NCBI GenBank assembly: GCA_037355855.1
Contig: CM074767.1
Coordinates: 1,364,001-1,428,000 of the forward strand
Source: Pseudo-nitzschia pungens
Lineage: Eukaryota > Bacillariophyta > Bacillariophyceae > Bacillariales > Bacillariaceae
DNA length: 64,000 nt
Reading direction: 5' to 3'
Below the pieces are notes generated by a model. The model had not been told where the DNA came from, ran no database searches, and worked only from the letters and a program-made list of their open reading frames with translations. The first letter of the stretch is position 1. Every line of letters starts with the position of its first letter. A program made the translations under genes and the position numbers. Positions 21,165-33,071 of this stretch are shown piece by piece.

Positions 21165-22925
21165 ATGTCTTTGACACCTACCACCGTTACGACCGCCCCC
21201 ATTGCGGGACAACAACCCGGAACATCCGGTCTCCGAAAGAAGACCAAAGAATTTATGACTCCAAACTACTTGGAGAACTTCGTCCAGGCTGCATATGACT
21301 CCATCAAGGAAAGCGGAACAGATGTTTCGCAGGGGAGTCTTCTTATCGGGGGAGATGGAAGATATTTCAACCCCGAGGCAATCCAAACCATCATCAAGAT
21401 GGGTGTGGCTAACGGTGTCAAGCGCATCTGGGTAGGAGAAAATGGATTGATGAGCACGCCTGCAGTTTCTGCCACCATCCGTGAAAAGGGACCCGTCTGG
21501 CAAAAGGCCTTCGGTGCTTTCATCTTGACTGCTAGTCACAACCCTGGTGGACCCGAGGAGGACTTTGGAATCAAGTACAACTGCGAGAATGGAGGACCTG
21601 CTCCTGATGAGATGACGGATGCCATCTACGCGAAGACCACCAAAATCGAGAGCTACAGTATTTGCAAGGATTTCCCTGAGATTGATCTTACGAAGCCCGG
21701 AATCACCACTGTCGAGGAAGGATCTGAAGTTGTTAGTGTCGAAGTCATCAGCACTACTGAGTCTCACGTCAATCTGTTGAAGACAATCTTCGATTTCGAT
21801 GCCATCAAGGCCCTGCTCGACCGACCGGACTTCTCCATGGTCTACGATTCAATGCACGGAGTGAACGGACCATACGCCAAGGAAGTTTTCATCAACCAAC
21901 TCGGCCAGTCCGCAGACGTTTGCATGAACGCCGATCCTAAGGACGACTTCAACGGAGGTCACGCCGATCCAAACCTCACCTACGCCAAAGAACTTGTAGC
22001 CATCATGGGTCTTAACCGAAAGGGAGAAGTAATTGACACCGGTGACAAGGCTGTTCCTTCCTTCGGAGCTGCTGCCGATGGAGATGGTGATCGCAACATG
22101 ATTCTTGGTACCAAGTTTTTTGTTAGTCCCTCGGACTCCCTCGCTATTATCGCTGCTAATGCCAATTTGATCCCTTTTTTCAAGGCCCAAGGTGGATTGA
22201 AGGCCGTCGCCCGATCAATGCCCACAAGCGGTGCTGTTGACCTCGTCGCCAAGGAAATGGGATTCGACCTCTTCGAAACTCCTACCGGATGGAAGTACTT
22301 CGGAAACCTCATGGACTCCAAGGCCATCTACAAGGGCAAGGACTATACTCCCTTCATTTGTGGAGAAGAGAGTTTCGGAACCGGTTCTGACCACGTCCGT
22401 GAGAAGGACGGTATTTGGGCCGTTTTGGCATGGTTGTCGATCCTTGCTGGCATGAACCCTGATGCTGACAAACCCCTTGTAACGGTCGAGGACATCACTA
22501 CTGCACACTGGAAAAAGTATGGCCGCAACTACTACTGCCGATGGGATTTTGAGGGTGTCGATAAATCGAAGGCCGAAGCAATGATGGACAAGATGAGATC
22601 TGAATTTGAAGCGAACACTGGAAAGAAGATTGGATCATACGAAATCTCGAAGGCCGATGACTTCGCCTACACAGATCCTGTCGATGGATCTTATGCCGCT
22701 GGCAAGGGAATCAGATTTTTGATGGCCTGTGGTTCTCGTGTTATTTTCCGACTATCGGGAACTGCTGGATCAGGCGCCACAATCCGTATGTATATTGAAC
22801 AATACGAGTCCGAGAAGATTGGAGCCGTTGCTTCCGAAGCACTCTCTGGACTCGTCCGAGTTGCCCTTGACCTTTCTGCTATCAAGGAATTCATTGGAAC
22901 CGAAGAACCTACCGTCATCACCTAA
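21165..22925 (+). CDS. Phosphoglucomutase (PGM1 family)
   Basis: Interconverts glucose-1-phosphate and glucose-6-phosphate through a phosphoserine. A single exon of 586 residues, close to the usual 560-600. Domains in order: N-terminal GTSGLRKK; active-site loop TASHNPGG with the phosphoserine at about residue 124; metal loop DGDGDRNM near 304; sugar-specificity loop GEESFGTGSDH near 400; phosphate-binding RLSGTAGSGATIR near 527. All catalytic elements are intact. No signal or transit peptide is visible, so cytosolic. Codon use is even, with C-rich third positions like UGPase upstream, which suggests high expression of both. In some stramenopiles UGPase and PGM activities are reported in one fused polypeptide; here they are separate adjacent genes. 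Confidence 0.95.
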   Translation: MSLTPTTVTTAPIAGQQPGTSGLRKKTKEFMTPNYLENFVQAAYDSIKESGTDVSQGSLLIGGDGRYFNPEAIQTIIKMGVANGVKRIWVGENGLMSTPAVSATIREKGPVWQKAFGAFILTASHNPGGPEEDFGIKYNCENGGPAPDEMTDAIYAKTTKIESYSICKDFPEIDLTKPGITTVEEGSEVVSVEVISTTESHVNLLKTIFDFDAIKALLDRPDFSMVYDSMHGVNGPYAKEVFINQLGQSADVCMNADPKDDFNGGHADPNLTYAKELVAIMGLNRKGEVIDTGDKAVPSFGAAADGDGDRNMILGTKFFVSPSDSLAIIAANANLIPFFKAQGGLKAVARSMPTSGAVDLVAKEMGFDLFETPTGWKYFGNLMDSKAIYKGKDYTPFICGEESFGTGSDHVREKDGIWAVLAWLSILAGMNPDADKPLVTVEDITTAHWKKYGRNYYCRWDFEGVDKSKAEAMMDKMRSEFEANTGKKIGSYEISKADDFAYTDPVDGSYAAGKGIRFLMACGSRVIFRLSGTAGSGATIRMYIEQYESEKIGAVASEALSGLVRVALDLSAIKEFIGTEEPTVIT

Positions 22926-24118
22926 ACGCTAAACAGAGAAAATCTCTGGGATCATCCCTACCGCTCTCGATGCGTCTGACGCGGAGCGTTCGTAAATATC
23001 AAGGAATTCATAGTCATGATGCATACATGGACAGAAAAACATTTTCTTGACCGAACCGTATGGACGCCAAGTGATTTCCCTTCTCAAAAGGAAAGCTACA
23101 AAACGGGCAATCCCTACGTGAATCGCTGAGGCATACAACGAAAATGGAGTTTGTACATCGTGACGTACATGCGATGAATAGTAGAACTAACATCTTGAAC
23201 ATTTTTTTCAGTCTTAATCTATCTCGAATCTCTTCAGTAGGGTTTCTACTCCCTGAAGCCACAGACTCCACGTAGTATAGGAATCACAGGATATGATAAC
23301 ATTGCCAGTTTGTGCAGGTCTTCTGTGTCCAACGATGTCAAATGCCAATGTTTCTTAAAATCATCCATCATGCAGGTGAAGAAGAAAGCATAATAGTCTC
23401 CTGGTAGAGCTGCTGACAACGATGAGAGGGTGAAAAAAGCTCACTGCTTTCAGGTTGAGCTCCAATGTCCAATGTGAAAGAAGGCGTTTGTTATGTTGTT
23501 ATTGTTGTTTACGGACGTACGTACTCGTGCAAGTAACTACTCGTAATTACCCTTCTCTTTAATTGTAGTAAGGTTAGTTCCGAATGCAAAATGTAATCTA
23601 CCGGTAAACTTTAGTTACTATCGATATTCGCATGCACTGTAAGGTCTTACTTAGTAAAGAGTGAGGTATTTATTCACTAGCTATTCGGGATTCATCCTCA
23701 CAACGAATTGTACTTCGTACGGTACGAGTAAGGTTAACTTAGTTTAGAACAAAAGCGTAATGCTAAGATTTCAGTCGTGGAATGTGGGAAGTGAAGCGAA
23801 AATCAGCAGTGAAGATTGCAGTAACCTTACCGGTAAGTTACCGTACGAACAACGAATACCGTAGTTGACTTTATGATGTTTATGTACCGGTAGCGTTGCA
23901 TGTAGACATGGGAGTTCCGTCTCTGAACGAAAGCACATAATCCGCTCCGTTGTATCCTTTTTTGATGATCTCTCAATCTCAGAACAAAAATCAACGTCAA
24001 TCAGAGCATACTTCTACTGCAAGGCGCTCCCAAGAAATCAAATCATATCTACAAAGCCATTGTCAAAAAAGTCTATTTCTACATTCTGACAACTTCATTA
24101 AGGACGGGCGAACGAACG
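22926..24118. other. Intergenic region upstream of the choline-transporter-like gene
   Basis: No gene. It is dense in gap words from 23515 on: TAGTAAGGTTAG at about 23567-23578, GAGTAAGGTTAAC at 23726-23738, and the near-palindromic GTAACCTTACCGGTAAGTTA at 23821-23840. Confidence 0.55.
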
Positions 24119-26060
24119 ATGAGCACGCCAGCCAAAATAACCATGGCCGAGCCAGACTTGGCAACCGCAGTCAACGTGGATTCCACCAGCGATTACACGA
24201 CCGAAAACGGAATGGATTTTTTGCAGGAACCTCTCTTGCCTCCTCAAGTTCCACCTGGTAAGCGACAACTTAACCTTACCGAAGGATCATTATTCGCCCT
24301 CGGTTATTTTCATTTTCCCGATCGATTGGATGCTCTTTTATCCGAAAGAAAAAGGCTTTGAATCCACGCTGACATTTTTCTCGGTGTTTCGTATTTTTTT
24401 TCTTGTCCGCAGATACCAACGCCGAAGATGCATCCGACGATCGTCTTCTCAATATTTTGGAAACAGATGCCGTTCCCTTGACCCCAGAAATTGATGAAAG
24501 CGGATGGGAACATGGAGAAATTCAACCGAACGGGTGTCGCGATTGGTTCTGGGGATTGCTCTTTCTCGTGCAACTTGGGGCGGTTTTAACTTTGGCTGTC
24601 GTGGGAATCCGGAACATGATCAAGGAAGGGTAAGTATTTGGGTGGTAGGGTTGGTTCTTGCGCATTTGGAACGCAAAACCGTCTACTCATGTGGGATTTT
24701 CTTTTTCTTCAATTTTTTTGCTCCTACAATTAGTTCCGAATGGATGCCCGGTGACGACGACGAGCACCAAGAGACCAACCGAACACCTCTGTGGTTTCTT
24801 CTTTCTCTCGTTGGCTCCGCCATTGCTATTTCTGCTTTCTTGACCAATGTTCTCCTCGGTCCATTCGCTTCCATGCTGATTCAAATCAGTTTGGTCTTGC
24901 CACCACTGGCTCTGCTGGTTACCGCTGTCCTTTCGTTGCTGACCTTCAATGTTCCTATTGCATTTTTCAGCTTGATCTTGTCCGCTATGGGATCGTATTT
25001 TGCTTGCGTTACATGGAAAAAGATTCCCTTTGCTACCGCAAACCTCAAGATCGCCCTCTCAGCCATCCGAGACAACCACGGCTTGTGGATTTTGGCGTAT
25101 GTGGTTTCCGCAAAAGCCTACGTTTGGGTGCTGCTTTGGTCTAGTGCTGTATCCGAGCTCGTCCATTTTTCTCCGTCTTGGGTCAGGGACTGCAGCGTTG
25201 ACGAAACCGGCGAACTAGTTTGCCACATGACCACCAGGGGCAAGTTTATCGCCCTCGGTATGCTTTTGAGTTTTTTCTGGACCAACCAGGTCTTGAACAA
25301 TACCTTTCACACAACGATTGCCGGTGTTGTAGGAACCTGGTGGTTTGATCCAGAAGAAGCGCGAGTGGCTCAGGGTTTTGGTGGTGGATGTGGATGCAGC
25401 CCCGCTATTTACAATTCCTGGATCCGCAGTAACTTTCATAGTTTTGGGAGTATCTGTTTCGGGAGTTTACTGGTTGGAACTCTACAGGTCCTGCATTTCA
25501 TCGTTCGATGTGGTAGGAAAAAGAGGGACGAACAGCGAAGACTGCGAGCTGACGGACCAAACGCAACCGACCTTCTGTTTTGCTTGTTGGAATTTGTTGT
25601 TGAAAAAATGGAATTCATCATGGAGTACTTCAATACATGGGCCTTTGTATACGTCGGATTGTACGGATATGACTATTGGACCGCGGGCAAGCAAGTATCG
25701 ACGCTGTTTGGGGCGCGCGGCTGGAGCGTTATTATCAACGATCAGCTGATTGCTCGATCGCTTTCCATGATGTCCTGGGTGATAAGCCTCATTACCGGCA
25801 TCATCGCTATTGTGCTGGGATTTGTGATTCTGGGAGCCTCCAACGCAGTGTCCGCGGCCATTCCTACATTTTTGTTTGGTGCGATTTTGGGAAGGGCAAG
25901 TTGTCAGGTTTTGTTTGGTGTTGTTACGAGTGCCACGGACACGGTAGTGGTGTGTTTCGCGGAATCCCCGAACCATCTAAGAAACAACCACGACCCAGAA
26001 CTCTTTCGAGATATGGTTCAAGCGTGGAGGAAAGCGTATCCCGAGGAATGCGGTTTCTAG
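24119..26060 (+). CDS. Choline transporter-like protein (SLC44/CTL family)
   Basis: Multi-pass membrane protein of 560 residues in three exons: 24119-24257, 24413-24629 and 24734-26060. Introns of 155 and 104 bp start with GTAAGC and GTAAGT and keep the frame. The N-terminal ~80 residues are acidic and cytosolic, with a dileucine-like EPLLPP. I count about ten membrane spans, beginning at WFWGLLFLVQLGAVLTLAVV. Family signatures are strong: TTIAGVVGTWWF, a Cys/Gly cluster then FGSICFGSLLVG, and DTVVVCFAESP near the end. CTL proteins carry choline or related amines; substrate and membrane are inferred from the family only. Intron 1 contains one copy of the TTAACCTTACC word otherwise seen in gaps. 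Convergent with the RING gene downstream. Confidence 0.9.
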
Positions 26061-26615
26061 GTGATTTTTATCGATGCAGGATGGATCGAATATCAAACAA
26101 CTATAATGTATATGATACTTAAAGGCGAGAGTCTTATTTCTTTTTGCAGATGGGCATGTTGCACTACTCTAAAGCTTCGCTACAATGCGTTTGTTCGTAA
26201 AAAATTGTAGCATATGTGCTCTCCCGGTGGGATAATTGACATGAGGCAAACCACGATCGAATACACTGTTTATGAGCCTTAAGATTGAAGTAAAATCTTT
26301 ATCTGCATATGCATGCACAATACTTGCTTTTTTCATCTGCCATCGAATAGTATAAAAAAATACTCTGTTCCGAAGGTTGAGGATCTGATAGATAAAGGTG
26401 ATGCAAATGGAATCTGACACGCGCCCAGCATCTTCCAGTGCAGTTTTAAAAATAATACGTGTGAACGTCTATGAAATAATAATATTATAATAGTCGCAAC
26501 ACAGCATTAGATGATTAAAGATTGAATAAATTTACAGTTGAATTTGAATACACTTGACAGATGTAGCGTTATTTGTATCTGTTGCACGTCGAGTTGTTCG
26601 GTCCCGGGGAATTTT
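26061..26615. other. Convergent 3' region, CTL and RING genes
   Basis: AT-rich, with no open frame worth calling and no repeats of note. Confidence 0.55.
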
Positions 26616-27360
26616 TTAATTTGTGTTATTCCTATTTAGCGATGCGTTTGATAGTGCTTCTGCCAGATGTTCCTCGGTAATGGTAAAAAAATTTCGTCGG
26701 CATGTGGGACATGGGTTTTTGATGTCCTTCGCACTAAACCTTTCGTTTCTCTTTGTGAAACGCCGGTGCGAATTGGACGCAAGATATCTGACCATGCATT
26801 CGTGATGGTAGACACGCTTGCAACGATTGTTTTTGGAAATATTGCCTCTGTTCTCTTCCTCGTTGATTTCTTTGTTGTCGAGATTTTTATCATTCGACGC
26901 CCAAACTATCTTGTCACCCGGCTCGAATTCAATCAAGCAGATGATGCAGGTTCCGTTGATCTTTGTACCGCCGTCATCTCTGTCGAAATCCGCAAACGGC
27001 GACAATCATATGAACGATCTCTGGGAGTTGAAAATTCTCGCGACATCAGGAGTCAAATAAATCGACTCACCGTCGCTGTCGCCACCGTCATTGTCACTGC
27101 GTCCAAGTTCAATGTCATCAAAATTGCTTTCATTATCGTTTTCCGCTTCTTCTTCTTTGGAGAACATGACAATGTGTTTCTCGCATTTGGGCTGGAGCTG
27201 AAGGGTGAAATTCAACATTGTCGGGAGATAATGCAAAAGGAGAAAATACAAAATCGCCAGTTGGTGCCTCGGATGGAGCTGGAATGCCTTCATTAAACGT
27301 GGGTTCCGTGGTTTCCATGTTGGAAAAAATATCGCCTTTGCCACTTTTGGTGCTGCTCAT
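26616..27360 (-). CDS. RING-H2 finger protein, probable E3 ubiquitin ligase
   Basis: Proposed exons 27360-27250, 27197-27071 and 26977-26616 give 199 residues in frame, using introns of 52 bp (GTATTT..TCAG) and 93 bp (GTGAGT..AGAG). The last exon encodes CIICLIEFEPGD, a 40-residue insert rich in Asn, Glu and Lys, CKRVYHHECM, then CPTCRRNFF: the eight ligands of a C3H2C3 RING, with an unusually long first loop. The N-terminal half is acidic (NDGGDSDG, DDIELGRSDND) and probably disordered. No membrane span is seen. RING-H2 proteins recruit E2 enzymes for ubiquitination; the substrate cannot be inferred. The 52-bp intron is shorter than others here, so the first exon is less certain than the rest. 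Confidence 0.72.
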
Positions 27361-28359
27361 TGAATACAGTACGGTATGACATGTTGTCCTTCCTTTTGGT
27401 GAAATAATAATAACTCTGATCTTGATGTTCGTTGATGAGTGATGCAAGCCCGGTTTTTCGTGAGAGTGTCGCAAAATCCATTCCATACGGTGATGTTTTG
27501 TGGTTGCTTTTTAACTTGTCGGTAACCTTAACGGTACCACCAGAGTAAGGTACGACTCAATTCGTGATGCAAAGAGTGGAACGAACCGTTTCAAGACTCT
27601 TTCTAGGTCGTACGGTACGAATTTGAAGCTGGACTGAATGACCAATGAAAAGTCGGAAATTAAAATCTTACTCCCAACGACTAAATCTTATCTTCTCGGA
27701 ACTTACCGTACCAGGTAACCTTACTCGAACGCAGTAGGGGAAATGAATATTATTACGTAGTATTATTTTCTACTTTGACGTAAATAAATACAGTACGAAG
27801 TACTACTAATAATTTACTCGTACGTAACGGTTCCTCAATCGCGCCGGGGGTCATAGTTCTCTCGTACATACCGTACTATTGTACTTCTTACAATACAACG
27901 TACATTGTAAAGGTAAAGGTACACAGTGGTATCGGTGCGGAAGGTACGAGTAAAACTTAGTAAGATTACGGTAATCTTACGAACTTTTCTGGCATCCCGT
28001 GTGAAAATCAGCACTAATTCTGTCTCTGTGTTTTGCATTAACCCTACTCTTTGTAGACAATTGCAACTCATCCAACACGCACGTGTTAATTTTTCCTTTG
28101 ACCGTCTGTCTCATCCCCACCCATCATCATCATCATCATCATCATCGACAAGAACTGCATGTTTCTGTTCTCATGCATCTGGACTATCGTCAGTAATGGT
28201 GAAGGATACACATTTTGATAGATACCGAAAACTATCAGCGCTGTAACGTTATTTTTCTACGCAATAGCTGAATTTCGGCTACTTGTGTTACCAAAAGAAG
28301 GACAAGTTTTCCGATTCGAGACACACCTTTCTCTTGTAAGAAATTGGATCTAATCCAAG
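27361..28359. other. Divergent promoter region, RING gene and GlnRS
   Basis: No gene. Gap words at 27521-27532 (GGTAACCTTAAC) and 27713-27725 (AGGTAACCTTACT), an imperfect palindrome at about 27955-27980, and a (CAT)8 microsatellite at 28122-28146. Confidence 0.55.
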
Positions 28360-31085
28360 ATGACGAGCTGCCAATTTCTGTCGTCGTTAGTGAGCACGTT
28401 CCTCCTTGGCTTTATCATCGCTGGAGGGAGCTACCATTCCGTCTGCCAGGGTTTTGCATACGCTCCTAACTTTATCACAAAAATCATTCAAGAAGATAGA
28501 GGTATTTCTGAACCCAACGATGAGCAATCCTCTTCTGTGGCAACTACCACTGCATTTCCACCCATCAAAACAAGGTTTCCGCCGGAGCCCAATGGTTATT
28601 TGCACTTGGGGCACGCTAAGGCAGTTTCTTTCAATTTTGCCGTTGCGCGTATGTTCGATGGAACTTGTAACATGAGAATGGACGACACCAATCCTACAAA
28701 AGAAGACGAAGAATATGTTCAATCAATCCTTGAAGATGTTAAATGGATCCAATCAGGTTTGTATGATGGCGAATCCTCACCTTGGGAAGGCAGTGTCCGA
28801 AAAACTTCCAGTTACTTTGATACTATCTATGATTGTGCCGAAGCGCTTATTTTGCAAGGGGATGCCTACGTGGATTCTTTGTCGGCGGAAGAGATGAGAG
28901 AATATCGTGGGACCTTGACTGAACCTGGAAAGGATAGTCCATTCCGAACACGTAGCACCGAAGAAAGTTTGGAACTCTTCCGTAAGGTACGTGCACGACA
29001 GAACTAGTACAAGCAATATGTATCTTTCGAATTGCGCAATTCAATGGCATCGCTTCGCTTGTCGTCCTTCTGACGTTGGTACTCGTTGGCCTTTTATAAT
29101 TTCAAACTCCATGATATTCAATTGCAAATATACGATAGATGAAGAACGGGGAATGCAAAGAAGGCGAGCACGTGTTACGTGCAAAAATTGACATGGCCTC
29201 CCCTAACATCAATATGCGAGATCCTACTTTGTATCGAATCAAACACGAATCTCACCAGGAGACCGGCGACAAATGGTGCATTTACCCGATGTATGATTTT
29301 AGTCACCCTATTTCGGACTCCCTCGAGAATATCACACATTCACTCTGTACGTTGGAATTTGAGGATCATCGACCTTTTTACGACTGGACGATTGACAAAT
29401 TGTTGCCAACGGGACTGATTACTGCACAGCCACGACAAATCGAATTCAGTCGACTGAACATCCAAAATACCGTTTTGTCGAAACGAAAATTGATTCAGCT
29501 CGTGGAACAAAATCACGTAAATGGCTGGGATGATCCACGAATGCCAACCTTGTCGGGAATGAGACGTCGAGGTGTGCCACCGTCTGCCTTGCGACTCTTT
29601 TGCGAACGTGTCGGAATATCGAAGACCGATTCCAACATTGCCTTTTCGGCGCTTGAGGAATGTATTCGGTTGAAAATGGATGATTCATGCGAACGAGCTT
29701 TTTGTGTTTTGAAACCACTCAAGGTCACCCTCACAAACTGGGAGGGAGATGAAGCAGGAAACGCTCTGGAGGAATTTCAGTCTCCGCGACACCCCAAGAT
29801 TGAAGAAATGGGAGACCGAACCATTCCGTTTGGAAAAGATTTGTACATCGAACGAAGTGACTTTTTTGATTTGGAGGGACCTGAGGGAGAAAAGAACGGA
29901 GGTCGAGTTCCCAAGGGTTACAAGCGATTGCTACCAGGAAAGATGGTGCGTTTGCGATATGCATATGTGATCCAATGCGACGAAGTTATTCGAGACCCTG
30001 AAACACAAGAACCCATCGAATTGAAATGTTCGTATTTCCCTGAGACCCGTGCGGGAGTCACTCCTGAAGGGATGCAAAGAGTGAAAGGGATTATTCACTG
30101 GGTGGAGGGAACCACCGGGGTGAAATGCAAAATCAACCAGTATGATCGTCTATTCCTTACGGAAGAACCGGGAAAAGAAAGCGGCGATTATCTGAAAGAT
30201 TTGAATCCCAATTCACTGGAAGTATTGGAAGATGTATTTGTCGAACCCAGTGTTGCCGAAGATGCCTCGAAAATGCTGAAAAAGATCGATGAACAATCTG
30301 ATGTATTTGCATCATCTCTTTCCTATCAGTTCGAAAGAAGTGGCTACTTTGCACTCGACGAAGAGTCAACCGGAAAAGACAACCTTGTGTTCAACCGTGT
30401 TGTGACACTTCGTGATACATGGGGCTCTTCGGACCAAAAGGGGAATGGACAGGCTCAAAGAAACCGAGGGAATAACAATGGCGGTGACCGTGACCGTGGA
30501 CGTGGCGGTCGACAAATCCAGGAAAAGAAGGGACCAGTTGAAGACATTCTACGCATCGCTTTCCGGGCGGCAACCATCATCGAGGCAGGCCCTCACCCAG
30601 AAGCAGATTCCCTCCTCGTATGCAAGGCAGATTGTGGGGACAAGACCGAAGACGGAAGCCCTGAGTATCGCACTGTTGTTGCTGGACTCGCTGGAAAAAT
30701 CCCTGTTGAAGAAATGATTGGAAGAAAGATTGTAGCCGTGACAAATTTGAAACCAGCTAAAATGAGAGGAATCGAGAGCACGGCTATGTTTCTGGCAGCA
30801 TCTGATGGGGCCGAGGGTGATGACGAAAAAGTCGAATTGTTGAATGTCCCAGCTGATGTCCCGAATGGAGAACTTTTGTCGTTAGATGGTATGGAAACCA
30901 GCGAACCAGATGCAATGATGAAAAGCAAGGGCGCCCTGAAAGCTTTTGACCGAGCTAAAGCAGGTCTGAAAGCGAACAGCGATGGCGAAGCAACGTGGTT
31001 GGATGAAAAGGAATCACCCCATCGATTGATGACATCTATGGGCCCAGTGACAACTAGTTCACTCAAGGATTCTGTCATTCAATAA
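28360..31085 (+). CDS. Glutaminyl-tRNA synthetase with plastid-type leader and C-terminal EMAPII-like domain
   Basis: Charges tRNA-Gln with glutamine. Two exons, 28360-28986 and 29139-31085 (152-bp intron GTACGT..ATAG), 857 residues. Residues 1-36 form a hydrophobic signal peptide followed by QGFAYAP, close to the diatom plastid motif. The class I catalytic core begins [15 protein letters not shown] (HIGH motif about 82-85), [11 protein letters not shown], and later VLSKRKL (KMSKS-type, about 320). The two anticodon-binding beta barrels end near residue 637. A Gly/Arg/Asn linker leads to about residues 676-780, [20 protein letters not shown] then [10 protein letters not shown] and [13 protein letters not shown]. 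That is an EMAPII/Arc1-type tRNA-binding OB fold, best known on MetRS and TyrRS. The leader is unexpected because most plastids make Gln-tRNA by transamidation; dual use from two starts is possible. Confidence 0.93.
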
Positions 31086-31470
31086 CGCTAAACACTTCAT
31101 CTGCGTTGTCGTCAATTCGGGACAGACCGATAACTTAGAATTCATTTCATAAAAAAACACATAAATTTAATTCTTCGTTCGAAACGAAGAACGAATATTG
31201 CTTTCACTAATGTAATGGTGAACGAGTCTTATTTTCTGGCTACAGCAGATTTTCTACTTTAAGAATTCAGCAGCAAATAGGAAGCGTTGCTGAGAATAAA
31301 CGATTGATCGACCCAACTAAAGAACGGTACTCTTTTCGGTTGCAATTTTCTGAATTATCGAGGTAAAGTTTGGGAAATTGCTTGTCCTGTTATATATTTC
31401 TAATAATGTTCATTCTTCTCGAGACTCTTGAGTGTATTCTCCACCGCAAGGTATGACTTCCATGTATCAC
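31086..31470. other. Convergent 3' region, GlnRS and kinase
   Basis: AT-rich with no gene. A short inverted pair TTCGTTCGAAACGAA lies at about 31173-31187, possibly a transcript-end hairpin. Confidence 0.45.
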
Positions 31471-33071
31471 TTATTCCTCATCAGGTACTGTCTTGTGTCG
31501 ACCCTCCACACCCTCGTGATCCAGACTGGCTTTTATTCGGCTGCTATCTGGTCGTGAACGTGATTTGTTGGCTGCAGAATCTCTTCCAATGACAAATGTG
31601 GAACGTCGCTTGGTGTGTTCCAAACCAGAATCGTCACCGTCCCTCAATGCACAAATTTCTCGTCTTAAAATTTTGTAAATGGCATCCATGGCGGGTCTCA
31701 CTAATGGATCTGGTTCCCACGCACGCTTTATGAGAATTCGTAGGGGGGTGCTCCAGGAGGGATCGATTTCCGGACGTTCGGTTCCGTAGACAACCAGTTC
31801 GGAGTGGTCTTGTCGATTCATCCCGTCGTAGGGCAAGTCCAAAGAACAAATCTGCCAGAGGAGCAACCCAAAGCCATACACGTCAGCGGTAAGATTGTAC
31901 GGCTCGCTTCGTGCTACTTCCGGAGCCATGTATCGGAGCGACCCGGTGTTTCCGGACAGCTCGTACATTTCCTCGCATCCTTCGCTTTTTAGCGATGGAT
32001 CAAGTTCTTTCGCCAACCCGAAATCAAAAAGTTTGACGTCGCCTGAATTAAAATGAATGGAAGTCGAAAGGACAGGCAGGAAAATTAGAAACAGTTTCTT
32101 GCGACGAAGAGTTGGCAATTACTACACCGTCGATATCGCACCTCTAATGTCAAAGCCAATGTTGTCGGGCTTCAAGTCCCGATAAATGATGTGGTTCGAA
32201 TGCAAATAATCGAGCGCTGCACACACGTCAAAAGATACGTGCAAGCGTTCTGCCAAGAATTCTTTCTGCTTTTGTTGGATGTTTGGGTCGTCGCTCGCGG
32301 CAAGTTCGTTATCGTATTCTTTCCAGAGATCAATTTTGTCCTCGAGAGTGCATTGCAATCGGTCGAGCAGCAAGAAATATCCCCGTTCTTCCATTTTGGC
32401 AAAACCAGAAGTTCCCGCCGCAGCCATTCCACGGACTGCAATGCAATCACCAAATTGGGAAAGAAAAAATGAACAAATAATTAATTTTTAAAAAATCATG
32501 ACAATTTTCCACGGAGCATTCAATTCAAAATAACGTATATAAAATTATACATCCAATCAGTCAAAGGAAAACTTCTTCGTGACACTGCTCCCTCGACGTC
32601 ACACTCACGCTTTATAATATTGGGATGCTCCAGAGACGCCAAAAACTTCGCCTCGACTACAAGATCAGCCGCGCCCGTAATGTAACGACCGGGATCTCCG
32701 ATGGTATCGACCGACAAGAATTTCATGGCGTACCGGCAATTCTGCGAGGACTCCCGAAAGACGTGTCTCGAGACAAATGCCCGGTGCTCTTGCTGCAGCG
32801 GGGAGGCAATTTTCTTTGCATTTTCGGCTTCCTCGAGATTTTGAATCAGGTCGATGGCCTCGATTTCGAACACGTCGTTGAAGCCTCCCGAACCGAGGAA
32901 TTCACCCAAAATAACTTCGGACCGTTCGAAGCGGGGGATACACTTTTCTAGGGACGGGTTGACGATCCGAGAGTGTTTGGACATGTGTTTTGCGGATCGA
33001 CTCGCGGCTTTCCATGCCTTCCGCCCAATGTGTTCGATTTCGGCGGGCTCAAAGTGATCGTATGCACTCAT
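31471..33071 (-). CDS. Protein kinase (Ser/Thr type, unassigned subfamily)
   Basis: Three exons, 33071-32609, 32435-32142 and 32042-31471, join in frame to 442 residues. Donors are GTGAGT and GTGCGA, acceptors GCAG and TCAG. The kinase domain is complete: glycine loop LGSGGFNDVFEI, Lys in YAMKFL, alpha-C Glu in VVEAKFLASLEHPNIIK, catalytic loop YRDLKPDN, metal loop FDFGLAKEL, MAPEVA, and DVYGFGLLLWQIC. All catalytic residues are present, so it should be active. An insert of about 30 residues lies between the glycine loop and Lys (AENAKKIASPLQQEH). The tail is basic and Ser-rich. No membrane or regulatory domain is visible. The IIYRD form and overall layout resemble kinases common in diatoms with no close named relative; the pathway is unknown. 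Confidence 0.9.
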
